Shown in pieces: positions 51,715 through 59,137 of a DNA stretch of 64,000 bases. Origin of the DNA: Persicitalea sp963716085 (GTDB lineage Bacteria > Bacteroidota > Bacteroidia > Cytophagales > Spirosomataceae); NCBI GenBank assembly GCA_963716085.1, contig OY970288.1:3100001-3164000 (forward strand), given 5' to 3'. Position 1 is the first letter of the stretch. Each line of letters begins with the position of its first letter. The position numbers and the translations under genes are program-made. The notes beneath the pieces were generated by a model. The model saw only the letters and a list, made by a program, of their open reading frames with translations. It did no database searches and was not told the DNA's origin.

Positions 51715-52923
51715 TTGTTTCACTTAGATTCGGATGCCTCTAAGTACCTCCGAACAGGCAGATTTTGTCTGCTGCTTTCCCTTCTTTTTCTTGCTTCGTT
51801 AACTTTAAAAGCGCAGTCACAGCTCAGTCCGCAGGCTAAGGTGAGCTTGGTTACGGTGGGGCCGGGCGATGAGCTATACTCAGGTTTTGGCCATAGTGCG
51901 CTATGGGTTTATGATCCGGTGTATCAAATCGATCGTGCATATAGCTACGGGACGTTCAGTTTCCAGGAAGGCAATTTTTACGTAAAATTCCTTCGCGGAA
52001 CACTTCCCTACACCATTTCCGTCAATGCGCTGATGCCACAGTTTTATTACTGGCAACAAGAAAACCGCTCGGTGAAGGAACAGGAGCTGAATCTTTCTGC
52101 TGAGCATAAACAGCGGTTGTACGAGTATCTGGAAACCAACCTTTTGCCCCAGAACCGCGAGTACCAATACAAATTCTTCTACGACAACTGCTCAACCCGC
52201 CTGGCCGACGCCCTCAAAGCCGCCACAGGCGAGCGCCTGAGTTTTCCTGGTTATACCAAGGAGACATTGAGCTTCCGGCAATGGATCGACCGCTACGCCT
52301 ACGTACAAAAGCCTTGGGCCGATTTCGGCATGGACTTGGCTATCGGTTCGCCATCGGACGAGGTCGCCACGCCCGAGCAAGCTACTTTTCTACCCGACAA
52401 TCTCAGCGTGGCCTTCGCCGATGCCCGCATCAAAACGGACAGTACCGAAGTACCGCTAGTTGCCGAAACGCGCGACCTGTACGTCGCCACACCCGAACCC
52501 GGTGCTGGTTGGCTGACACCCAAAGTACTTTTCTGGGCGCTGGCTATTCTGACGGCGGCGTTCACGATCTGGCAAATCAAAACCGAGCGACTTAACTTTC
52601 TTTTTGACAAAATTCTTTTCACCATCGTAGGCCTGACGGGTTGGCTAATTGTGGCCCTTTGGTTCGGCACCAATCACGGCGTGACGACTTGGAACTGGGA
52701 TATATTGTGGGCTTTCCCGTTATGGGTTCCCGTCGTGTTTATGTTTTCAAAAAATAAAAAGCCCGCCTGGTTTTCGTGGTATTTGGTCGTCTACGGCGTC
52801 TTTCTGTTAGCGGCCACGGCCAATCTTCAAAAGCACAATCTGGTTTTAATTCCCATTTTAGTTATTCTGATTTTAAGGGTTTATTATCTGAATAATTCAT
52901 TGGGCAATATTAGAAACACCTAA
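51700..52923 (+). CDS. lnb: DUF4105 / Lnb-type lipoprotein N-acyltransferase
   Basis: 407 aa. A hydrophobic signal (about 22-39) is followed by a periplasmic DUF4105 domain: GPGDELYSGFGHSALWVYDP near residue 55, YSYGTFSFQEGNFYVKFLRG, and YDNCSTRLADAL near 165 with a conserved Cys. Four to five membrane segments form the C-terminus. DUF4105 proteins were identified as the Bacteroides enzyme Lnb that N-acylates lipoproteins (established knowledge, not tested here). The start is ATG 51700, within a repeat; an internal TTG is possible. The stop codon is part of a CACCTAAA array. Confidence 0.82.
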   Translation: MMNDELFHLDSDASKYLRTGRFCLLLSLLFLASLTLKAQSQLSPQAKVSLVTVGPGDELYSGFGHSALWVYDPVYQIDRAYSYGTFSFQEGNFYVKFLRGTLPYTISVNALMPQFYYWQQENRSVKEQELNLSAEHKQRLYEYLETNLLPQNREYQYKFFYDNCSTRLADALKAATGERLSFPGYTKETLSFRQWIDRYAYVQKPWADFGMDLAIGSPSDEVATPEQATFLPDNLSVAFADARIKTDSTEVPLVAETRDLYVATPEPGAGWLTPKVLFWALAILTAAFTIWQIKTERLNFLFDKILFTIVGLTGWLIVALWFGTNHGVTTWNWDILWAFPLWVPVVFMFSKNKKPAWFSWYLVVYGVFLLAATANLQKHNLVLIPILVILILRVYYLNNSLGNIRNT

Positions 52924-52971
52924 ACACCTAAATACCTAAACACCTAAACACCTAAACACCTAAACACCTAA
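52916..52971. repeat. Octamer array ACACCTAA x7 supplying a stop codon
   Basis: Seven copies of ACACCTAA, one with a C to T change. The first copy encodes the last Thr and the TAA stop of the DUF4105 gene. The same unit appears at 43785. Confidence 0.93.
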
Positions 52972-53016
52972 ACAAAAAGACATATCGACTTAAACTACCC
53001 AGCCTAAATTAGAAAC

Positions 53017-53048
53017 TTTGGTACTAAGGTACTCAGGCACCCAGGTAC
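53017..53048. repeat. Diverged octamer array NNNGGYAC x4
   Basis: TTTGGTAC TAAGGTAC TCAGGCAC CCAGGTAC. Only the last half of each unit is kept, but the 8-bp register is exact. It ends 11 nt before the ATG of the inositol-phosphatase-like gene. Confidence 0.8.
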
Positions 53049-53059
53049 TCCAAAAAAAC

Positions 53060-53851
53060 ATGAACCTCGAAAAACTCACTCACCAAACCATTGAAGTCGT
53101 CAAGCAAGCCTCCGCTTTCATTCAGCGGGAGGCCGCTAACTTCCGGCAGGAAAAGGTCGAATACAAGGATGTCAATAATCTGGTATCGTACGTAGACAAG
53201 GAAGCGGAGAAGATGATTGTCGCGGGTCTTCGCGCGATTTTGCCCGAGGCTAGTTTTATCACCGAGGAGGGCACGACTGGGCTGGCACCCGACCTCGACG
53301 CCCTCAACTGGATTATCGACCCGTTGGATGGCACGGCCAACTTTGTCCACGGCCTGCCCGTATATTGCGTTAGTGTGGGCTTGGCGCGGGGCAAGGATCC
53401 CATACTTGGCGTCATTCACGAACCCAACCGCGACGAGCTTTTTTACGGCTGGCAAGGGGGCGGGGCCTGGTGCAACGGCGAGCGGATGCAGGTTTCTCCG
53501 GCTAGTAAGTTGGGAGAAAGCCTGCTGGCTACCGGTTTTCCGTACTATGTGTTCGATAAGCACGACCGCTACATGAAAATCCTGGAAACGCTTATGCGCC
53601 AAACCCACGGATTGAGACGCTTGGGCGCGGCGGCAGTGGATTTGGCCTACGTGGCCGCCGGACGATTCGAGGGATTCTACGAATATAACCTCCAGTCCTG
53701 GGATATGGCGGCGGGGGTACTGTTGGTAAGGGAGGCGGGCGGTATTGTCACCGATTTTTCGGGAGGAGATAATTATCTCTTTGGTGGCGATGTGGTAGCC
53801 GCCGGGCCGGTTCACGCCGAGCTACTGGCGGTAATTGAAGAATTATTTTGA
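53060..53851 (+). CDS. Inositol-1-monophosphatase-family phosphatase
   Basis: 263 aa. DKEAEKMI (first metal Glu region), FITEEGT, WIIDPLDGTANFVHGLPVYCVS (the IMPase signature with D-x-L-D-G-T), GLRRLGAAAVDLAYVAAGRFEGFYE and SWDMAAGVLLVREAGG (last metal Asp) are all present, so it should be an active Mg-dependent phosphatase. Substrates in the family include inositol-P and PAP. ATG 53060 is used since the upstream codons are repeat sequence. Confidence 0.93.
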   Translation: MNLEKLTHQTIEVVKQASAFIQREAANFRQEKVEYKDVNNLVSYVDKEAEKMIVAGLRAILPEASFITEEGTTGLAPDLDALNWIIDPLDGTANFVHGLPVYCVSVGLARGKDPILGVIHEPNRDELFYGWQGGGAWCNGERMQVSPASKLGESLLATGFPYYVFDKHDRYMKILETLMRQTHGLRRLGAAAVDLAYVAAGRFEGFYEYNLQSWDMAAGVLLVREAGGIVTDFSGGDNYLFGGDVVAAGPVHAELLAVIEELF

Positions 53852-53894
53852 GCAAAATCTAGCTTTAATCCGTACTTTAGAAGCGTGAAGTAGG

Positions 53895-53924
53895 TTTGTG
53901 TCCCCCGATAATTTGATAAATTTG
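53895..53924 (+). promoter_or_regulatory. Promoter candidate for the fdtA-like gene
   Basis: TTTG at 53895-53898, an 18-nt spacer, TAAATTTG at 53917-53924. Both boxes match the Bacteroidota consensus and the predicted start of transcription is about 15 nt before the ATG. Confidence 0.55.
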
Positions 53925-53946
53925 TAAGAAACTATACACAGTATTC

Positions 53947-54342
53947 ATGCCCAATTTGCTTAAACTAAGCACTTTTCATTCCGATTCGGGGAATTTGACA
54001 GTGTTTGAAAAATTGATGCCCGGCACCATTAAGCGGGTATTTTACATCTACGGGGCCAGCCACATACCGCGTGGCGGCCACCGACACCATAAGACCTGGA
54101 ACGCGCTCATATGTTTGCACGGTAAATGCCGCGTCTATGTAAACGATGGTGAGCAGGAGAGTCACTTCGAACTCGAAAAGCCCAACACTTGCCTTATTTT
54201 GGAACCCAGGGACTGGCACACGATGGAAGATTTTTCGGAAGACGCCATTTTACTCGTGCTGTCCAATGAGTACTATGCGGTAGAAGACTACATCGACGAG
54301 CCTTACGGCGAAGTGCATTTCGCGGAGTCCACCACTGATTAA
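53947..54342 (+). CDS. fdtA: TDP-4-oxo-6-deoxyhexose 3,4-ketoisomerase-like cupin (FdtA/QdtA type)
   Basis: 131 aa single cupin. GTIKRVFYIYGASHIPRGGHRHHKTWNALICLHGKCRVYVNDGE contains the His pair of the sugar ketoisomerase active site, and RDWHTMEDFSEDAILLVLSNEYYAVEDYI the family end. It would turn TDP-4-keto-6-deoxyglucose into the 3-keto sugar. The next gene is a matching aminotransferase, so the pair should make a TDP-3-amino-3,6-dideoxyhexose such as Fuc3N or Qui3N. The product stereochemistry (Fdt against Qdt) cannot be set by eye. Confidence 0.85.
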   Translation: MPNLLKLSTFHSDSGNLTVFEKLMPGTIKRVFYIYGASHIPRGGHRHHKTWNALICLHGKCRVYVNDGEQESHFELEKPNTCLILEPRDWHTMEDFSEDAILLVLSNEYYAVEDYIDEPYGEVHFAESTTD

Positions 54343-54400
54343 ATTGCTGGGCAAGCATTCGATCCTCTTCTCGGCCTCCGCCGTTTTGGTACATCCTCCT

Positions 54401-55489
54401 ATGATTACTTTCCTCGACTTGCGGCAGATCAACGCGCCTCACCAGGCCGCTATCGAAGCCGCCGTGCAGCGGGTAATTCGCTCGGGTTGGTACGTATTGG
54501 GCGAAGAAGTGCGGACTTTTGAGCAGCGCTTTGCCAACTACTGCGAAGCCGACCATTGCGTGGGCGTCGCCAATGGGCTCGATGCTTTACAACTCATCCT
54601 GCAAGCTTACGATTTTCCCCAGGGCAGCGAAGTCATCGTGCCGACCAATACCTACATCGCCTCCGTGTTATCGGTGAGTTTTTTGGGATTGACGCCAATC
54701 TGGGTCGAGCCCGATGCCAGCACGATGTTGCTCGACCCGACCTTGATCGAGGAAAAAATCACTGGCAAGACCGTAGCAATCATGCCCGTTCACTTGTACG
54801 GACGGAGCTGCGATATGACGGCCATTCTGAAAGTGGCGCAAAGGCATGGTTTGAAAGTCATCACCGACGCAGCCCAGGCGCACGGGGCCAGCCACCAAGG
54901 CAGCCGCTCGGCCATCCTGGGGGACGCCTCGGCTTTCAGTTTTTATCCCACCAAAAATTTAGGGGCGTTGGGAGACGCAGGAGCGGTGGTTACTTCCGAT
55001 GAAGCACTCGCCGACAAAATCCGTCACTTGCGCAACTACGGCTCCCGCAAAAAATACGTCAACGAATACCAGGGAGTCAATAGCCGCCTCGACGAAATAC
55101 AAGCCGCCGTACTGAACGTGAAGCTACCGACGCTTGACGCCGAAAACCAACGTCGCCGCCAAATTGCAAAACGGTACCTGGCAGAAATCAAGCTAGCCAA
55201 CCTGGCATTGCCTCCCGCAGATCAACCGAACGAAGACGTCTGGCACCTGTTTGTCGTCAGACACCCAAAGCGGGAGGAATTTATTAAATATCTGGAAGAC
55301 AATGGGATTCAAACCAATATTCACTATCCACTCCCAATTCATCACCAGAACGCTTATCGAGAATATCGTCATCTGTCGCTGCCGATCACGGAGCAGATTC
55401 ACCGGGAGGTGGTTAGCTTGCCGCTAAACACGGTACTTACAGATGCGGAGGTAGGTCGTATTATTTCGACCATCAATCAGTTTCACTAA
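54401..55489 (+). CDS. fdtB: DegT/DnrJ/EryC1-family sugar-nucleotide aminotransferase (FdtB-like)
   Basis: 362 aa from ATG 54401. MITFLDLRQIN, GWYVLGEEVRTFEQRFANYC, VANGLDALQLIL (PLP phosphate site), ITDAAQAHGA (Asp to PLP N1), and SFYPTKNLGALGDAGAVVT with the PLP Lys are in order. NSRLDEIQAAVL and a NIHYPLPIHHQ end match the 3-amino-sugar branch. It transfers an amino group from glutamate to the 3-keto sugar made by FdtA. It starts 58 bp after it. Confidence 0.88.
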   Translation: MITFLDLRQINAPHQAAIEAAVQRVIRSGWYVLGEEVRTFEQRFANYCEADHCVGVANGLDALQLILQAYDFPQGSEVIVPTNTYIASVLSVSFLGLTPIWVEPDASTMLLDPTLIEEKITGKTVAIMPVHLYGRSCDMTAILKVAQRHGLKVITDAAQAHGASHQGSRSAILGDASAFSFYPTKNLGALGDAGAVVTSDEALADKIRHLRNYGSRKKYVNEYQGVNSRLDEIQAAVLNVKLPTLDAENQRRRQIAKRYLAEIKLANLALPPADQPNEDVWHLFVVRHPKREEFIKYLEDNGIQTNIHYPLPIHHQNAYREYRHLSLPITEQIHREVVSLPLNTVLTDAEVGRIISTINQFH

Positions 55490-55607
55490 ATCTTGACGCT
55501 GCCCGAATCGGTATTAACTTGGTTGTCTTATTCAGAAATTAGATCATTCATTCAGTTGAGGTTGGCCATTCGGCGTTTGCTGCCAAACTGTTTTCCAAAA
55601 AATATTT

Positions 55608-56264
55608 ATGAAAAAGGATATTTTGATTCCTGTGATTCTAGATGTAGCACTGACGATGTTGCCGCAAACAGCAAAGTCACAATCAACCTACCTCGATCCG
55701 TTCGCCAACTACCAGAGATTGGAACTTTACCAGCGGCGCGAGATGCTGAAAAGTGCCGATAAGATTGCGGCGAAACCTGAATCCGCGCCCAAATCAAAGT
55801 CGGAACAAATTGAACTCAGCAAGCATAAGATCAGACCCGGAATGACGAAGGATGAGTTCTTAGCCGCACATGCCGCTGGAAGAAGGTATGTCGACGAAGG
55901 GAATCTTGAAAAAGCGCACGTCATCTTGGCAGGTTTGGCCGAAATTGACACAGGTGATGTAGATGCGAACGCATCGGTTCAGGAAAGTCTCGGATTAGTA
56001 TTTTATCTTGAAGGAACTGATGAAAAGGCCCTATCGCATTTTAACGCAGGGCTTGACAGGAACAATCGCATGGTACAAGCTATGCTATTCCGGGCTAAAA
56101 TATATTTAAAGCAGAAAAAATATTATAACGCTTCATCTGATCTGGAATTTTTACTTGAAGTAACTTTACCGGAAAATGAAGCCGATAAACCCGGGAGCAC
56201 CCAAGAACTGGCCGCAGAAGTCCGTAAGATATTGGATGAAGCTAACAAAAATATTTATAAATAA
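55608..56264 (+). CDS. Exported TPR-like protein of unknown function
   Basis: 218 aa. The signal peptide ends near AKSQS. The mature part has a charged linker with KPESAPKSKSEQ and then two to three TPR-type helix pairs (YVDEGNLEKAHVILAGLAEI, LVFYLEGTDEKALSHFNAGLD, AKIYLKQKKYYNASSDLEFLL). It is more AT-rich than the flanking sugar genes, which suggests separate origin. No known function; it separates the amino-sugar pair from the glycosyltransferase. Confidence 0.65.
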   Translation: MKKDILIPVILDVALTMLPQTAKSQSTYLDPFANYQRLELYQRREMLKSADKIAAKPESAPKSKSEQIELSKHKIRPGMTKDEFLAAHAAGRRYVDEGNLEKAHVILAGLAEIDTGDVDANASVQESLGLVFYLEGTDEKALSHFNAGLDRNNRMVQAMLFRAKIYLKQKKYYNASSDLEFLLEVTLPENEADKPGSTQELAAEVRKILDEANKNIYK

Positions 56265-56438
56265 CTTTTGCCGTAATACACAGTCTCAGGGTTGCCCCAT
56301 CAGGGTAAAAAACGCATTTTCAGATGAATATTGGATTTACCCCTACTCTCTTCAAAAGCAATATATGTAATATGATGTGCCAAGATAGTTATCGCTTTTC
56401 GGATCCATTATCTCTATTGTACATAGAGCCTTAAAGCT

Positions 56439-57353
56439 ATGGAGCTCTCCGTAATCATCCCGGTGTACAACAGCGAAAACAGCATCGAGCCACTGCTGAA
56501 TCGCTTGTCGGCAGCGCTGCCGGGAGCAGCTTACGAGGTCGTGCTGGTGAACGACGGCAGCCGAGACAATTCGGAGGCGGTATGCACCCGGTTGGCTACT
56601 GAACGCCCCGAGGTGAAGTTTCTGTCGCTACGGCGGAATTTTGGCGAGTTCAACGCCGTGATGTGCGGACTTAACCACGCCGGGGGCAAGTACTGCGTCA
56701 TGATCGACGACGATTTTCAGAACCCGCCCGAGGAAATCCTGAAACTGATTGAAACCGCCGATATGGGTCGTTACGGTGTCGTATACACCTTTTACGACAA
56801 AAAAGAACACACGGCTTACCGCAATTTGGGCAGCCGTTTTGTCAACTGGATCACCAACTTTCTGCTGGACAAACCCAAAGACCTGTACCTTTCAAGCTTC
56901 AAATTAATTAGGAAAGAAGTTGTGGAAGAAATCATTAAATACACGGGTCCATATCCTTACATCGACGGGTTGATTTTTCGCGTCACGCGTAACATTGGAA
57001 CCGTGCTTGTGACGCACAACAAGCGTGAAGAGGGCCGTTCCAACTACACGCCCCGTAAGCTTATCTCGCTGTTCCTCAATATTCTTTTTTGTTATTCGGC
57101 GCTACCCATTCGACTATTTATGCCGATCGGCCTGGGACTGACCGGGCTGGGCACAGTGCTGCTATTTTTTCTTTTGGGACAATGGGTCGTCGGACCCGAC
57201 CCCAAAGGCTGGCAGGTCGTGACCGCCACGTTAATTTTTATCGGGGGTATTCAGTGTACCTTGTTAAGTGTGCTGGGTGAGTATATCGGCAAGAGTTTCA
57301 TGGCCCAAAGCGGCCAACCGCAGTATGTGGTCAAACAAAAAATAGGATGGTAA
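56439..57353 (+). CDS. GT2 polyprenyl-phosphate glycosyltransferase (DPM1/ArnC type)
   Basis: 304 aa. MELSVIIPVYNSENSIEPLLNRL, VLVNDGSRDNS, and MIDDDFQNPPEEI (DxD-like metal site) form the GT-A domain. Two transmembrane segments at about 230-255 and 268-290 lie in the C-terminus, as in dolichyl/undecaprenyl-phosphate sugar transferases. It would load a sugar on the lipid carrier for periplasmic glycan modification. Its last 7 nt overlap the methyltransferase gene. Confidence 0.9.
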   Translation: MELSVIIPVYNSENSIEPLLNRLSAALPGAAYEVVLVNDGSRDNSEAVCTRLATERPEVKFLSLRRNFGEFNAVMCGLNHAGGKYCVMIDDDFQNPPEEILKLIETADMGRYGVVYTFYDKKEHTAYRNLGSRFVNWITNFLLDKPKDLYLSSFKLIRKEVVEEIIKYTGPYPYIDGLIFRVTRNIGTVLVTHNKREEGRSNYTPRKLISLFLNILFCYSALPIRLFMPIGLGLTGLGTVLLFFLLGQWVVGPDPKGWQVVTATLIFIGGIQCTLLSVLGEYIGKSFMAQSGQPQYVVKQKIGW

Positions 57354-58111
57354 ACAACCGGGCGGAGTACGAGCGGATGCACGACTTGGAGCGTAACCTT
57401 TGGTGGTACCGCTCCCTGCACGACAAAATTTTACACCAAATCAGTCACCATTTCGGCTCCCGCCGCGACCTGGCCATCCTGGATGCGGGCTGCGGGACGG
57501 GCGGTATGCTGTCGGTACTGCGGGAAAATGGCTACAACCACCTGGTTGGCTTTGACTTCTCCCACGACGCCATTGAATTGTCGGTGGAACGTCGGCTCGA
57601 TGTCTCGTTCGGCGACCTGCGGGAGGTCGAGAAATTTCGACCCGAAGGCCGTTACGACGTCGTTATGTGCAACGATGCCCTTTACATTCTCGACGACGAG
57701 GAGATGGTGCGCGCCCTGGCAGCTTTCAAGCACAGGTTGAAACCCGGGGGAATTGTCCTGGTCAACGTCCATGCCTTCGATGCCTTCGCCGGGACGCACG
57801 ACGTGGTCATGCACAGCCCGAGACGCTATAGAAGGGCAATGTTTGAACAGTATGCCCGACATGCGGGCCTGAAACTCAGCTATGCCACTTACTGGCCTTT
57901 CTTTCTTGCCTTGCCCATTTGGATGGTTCGTAGCTGGCAGCGGCATCAGTTGAAACAAGGAAAGATCGACCTCGAAACCCTGGAATCGGACGTGCAACAT
58001 CCCGGAAATTTAGTCAACGGCATTCTGCGATTTTTAACCAATACGGAACACAAAATTATGCGCCGTGCCCCCGTAGGCAGCTCTCTGTTCATGCGGATGA
58101 CATCGACTTGA
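57347..58111 (+). CDS. SAM-dependent class I methyltransferase
   Basis: 254 aa. Motif I is ILDAGCGTGGML near residue 46, motif II region VGFDFSHDAIELS, motif IV MCNDALYILDDEE, post-motif RLKPGGIVLVNVHAFDAF. The C-terminal third includes a hydrophobic stretch (YWPFFLALPIWMVRS) that suggests membrane association. Linked by a 7-bp overlap to the polyprenyl-phosphate glycosyltransferase, it may methylate a sugar or lipid intermediate (inference). Confidence 0.88.
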   Translation: MVNNRAEYERMHDLERNLWWYRSLHDKILHQISHHFGSRRDLAILDAGCGTGGMLSVLRENGYNHLVGFDFSHDAIELSVERRLDVSFGDLREVEKFRPEGRYDVVMCNDALYILDDEEMVRALAAFKHRLKPGGIVLVNVHAFDAFAGTHDVVMHSPRRYRRAMFEQYARHAGLKLSYATYWPFFLALPIWMVRSWQRHQLKQGKIDLETLESDVQHPGNLVNGILRFLTNTEHKIMRRAPVGSSLFMRMTST

Positions 58112-58188
58112 TCGCTCGACCAGGCGGGCTTCCGGGATTGTTTGCTTAAATTTGCTTCCTTTCATTCCTCCCCCCACAATCCCACAGC

Positions 58189-58725
58189 ATGGAACTCGAA
58201 GCCCTACAATACCCAATCGGCCGATTCATACCTTCGGACAGCTACCCGCCCGAAGAGGTCAGAACCAATATCCAGATCATTAGCGCCTTGCCTTCAAAAT
58301 TCATCAACCTGCTGGGTGGCTGGACCGAGGAGCAGTACGACACCCCCTACCGACCCGATGGCTGGACGGTGCGCCAACTTATTCACCACGTGGCCGATAG
58401 CCATATCAACGCTTACGTGCGCTTTCGACTGGCCCTGACCGAGGATAACCCGACGATCAAGCCCTACAAGGAAGAACGTTGGGCGGAACTACCCGATGCC
58501 AAGACGGCTTCCGTGGATATATCGCTGCAATTGATGAAAAACGTCCACCTCCGCTGGGTGCTCCTGATGAACTCGATGGACGCCGCCGATTTGGCCCGCA
58601 CCTACGCGCATCCCGAGACCGGACGTTCGATACGTCTCGACGAAGTCATGGCGCTCTACGCCTGGCATAGCGAACACCATTACCAGCATGCGTTTACGCT
58701 GGCAGATCGGGAAGGGTGGCGGTGA
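58189..58725 (+). CDS. DinB/YfiT-family bacillithiol-transferase-like protein
   Basis: 178 aa four-helix bundle. Metal ligands are HHVADSH near residue 62 and HSEHHYQHAF near the end, as in the YfiT subgroup (LGGWTEEQYDTPYRPDGWTVRQLIHHVADSH is its signature region). The group contains bacillithiol S-transferases. The organism's thiol is not known from this window. Confidence 0.9.
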   Translation: MELEALQYPIGRFIPSDSYPPEEVRTNIQIISALPSKFINLLGGWTEEQYDTPYRPDGWTVRQLIHHVADSHINAYVRFRLALTEDNPTIKPYKEERWAELPDAKTASVDISLQLMKNVHLRWVLLMNSMDAADLARTYAHPETGRSIRLDEVMALYAWHSEHHYQHAFTLADREGWR

Positions 58726-58761
58726 ATATGGGGTATTCGTGTAAGTGGAACGCCACCCCGG

Positions 58762-58809
58762 CGTGTAATCGTGTAATCGTGTAATCGTGTAATCGTGTAA
58801 TCGTGTAAT
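58762..58809. repeat. Octamer array CGTGTAAT x6
   Basis: Six exact copies of CGTGTAAT. It starts 36 nt past the YfiT stop and lies 70 nt before the FeoB-associated gene. Confidence 0.92.
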
Positions 58810-58842
58810 CGAGATTATTCACTACCGATACATAAAATACAA

Positions 58843-58874
58843 TTCAACGGTTTAACAATTCAACAGTTAAACAA
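58843..58874. repeat. Diverged octamer array TTCAACGG / TTTAACAA x4
   Basis: TTCAACGG TTTAACAA TTCAACAG TTAAACAA: 8-bp register with alternating variants. It ends 5 nt before the start codon at 58880. Confidence 0.65.
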
Positions 58875-58879
58875 AAATC

Positions 58880-59068
58880 ATGCAGCAACTTCTTGTAACA
58901 CTTATTTTCCTCTCAGCGGTTGGCTACTTGGGCTGGCGGGTCTGGGTGTCGTTGCGTCGTCCGGCGCAGGGCGGCTGCGGGAAAGGTTGTGGCTGCGAAG
59001 AACCGAAAGGGTCGGTGTCGGTGGAGAAGCAGTCGAAAAACCGACTTACAAAAGATTATTTCGGCTGA
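58880..59068 (+). CDS. FeoB-associated Cys-rich membrane protein-like
   Basis: 62 aa. One transmembrane helix (about 4-24) is followed by RRPAQGGCGKGCGCEEPKG, with Cys at a spacing seen in the small Cys-rich proteins found with FeoB ferrous-iron transporters. No feoA/feoB is nearby. Preceded by two octamer arrays. Confidence 0.75.
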   Translation: MQQLLVTLIFLSAVGYLGWRVWVSLRRPAQGGCGKGCGCEEPKGSVSVEKQSKNRLTKDYFG

Positions 59069-59137
59069 TTTTGCCTTTCAGGCTAGAATTACCAAGTACG
59101 CCTTCTTCGTATTACCCAACGAAACAAAGCGATTCGA

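Noticed and set aside
52916..52971. Possible CRISPR array
   Set aside because: The repeated units are 8 bp and contiguous, with no spacers, and no cas genes are present. The same applies to the other short arrays.
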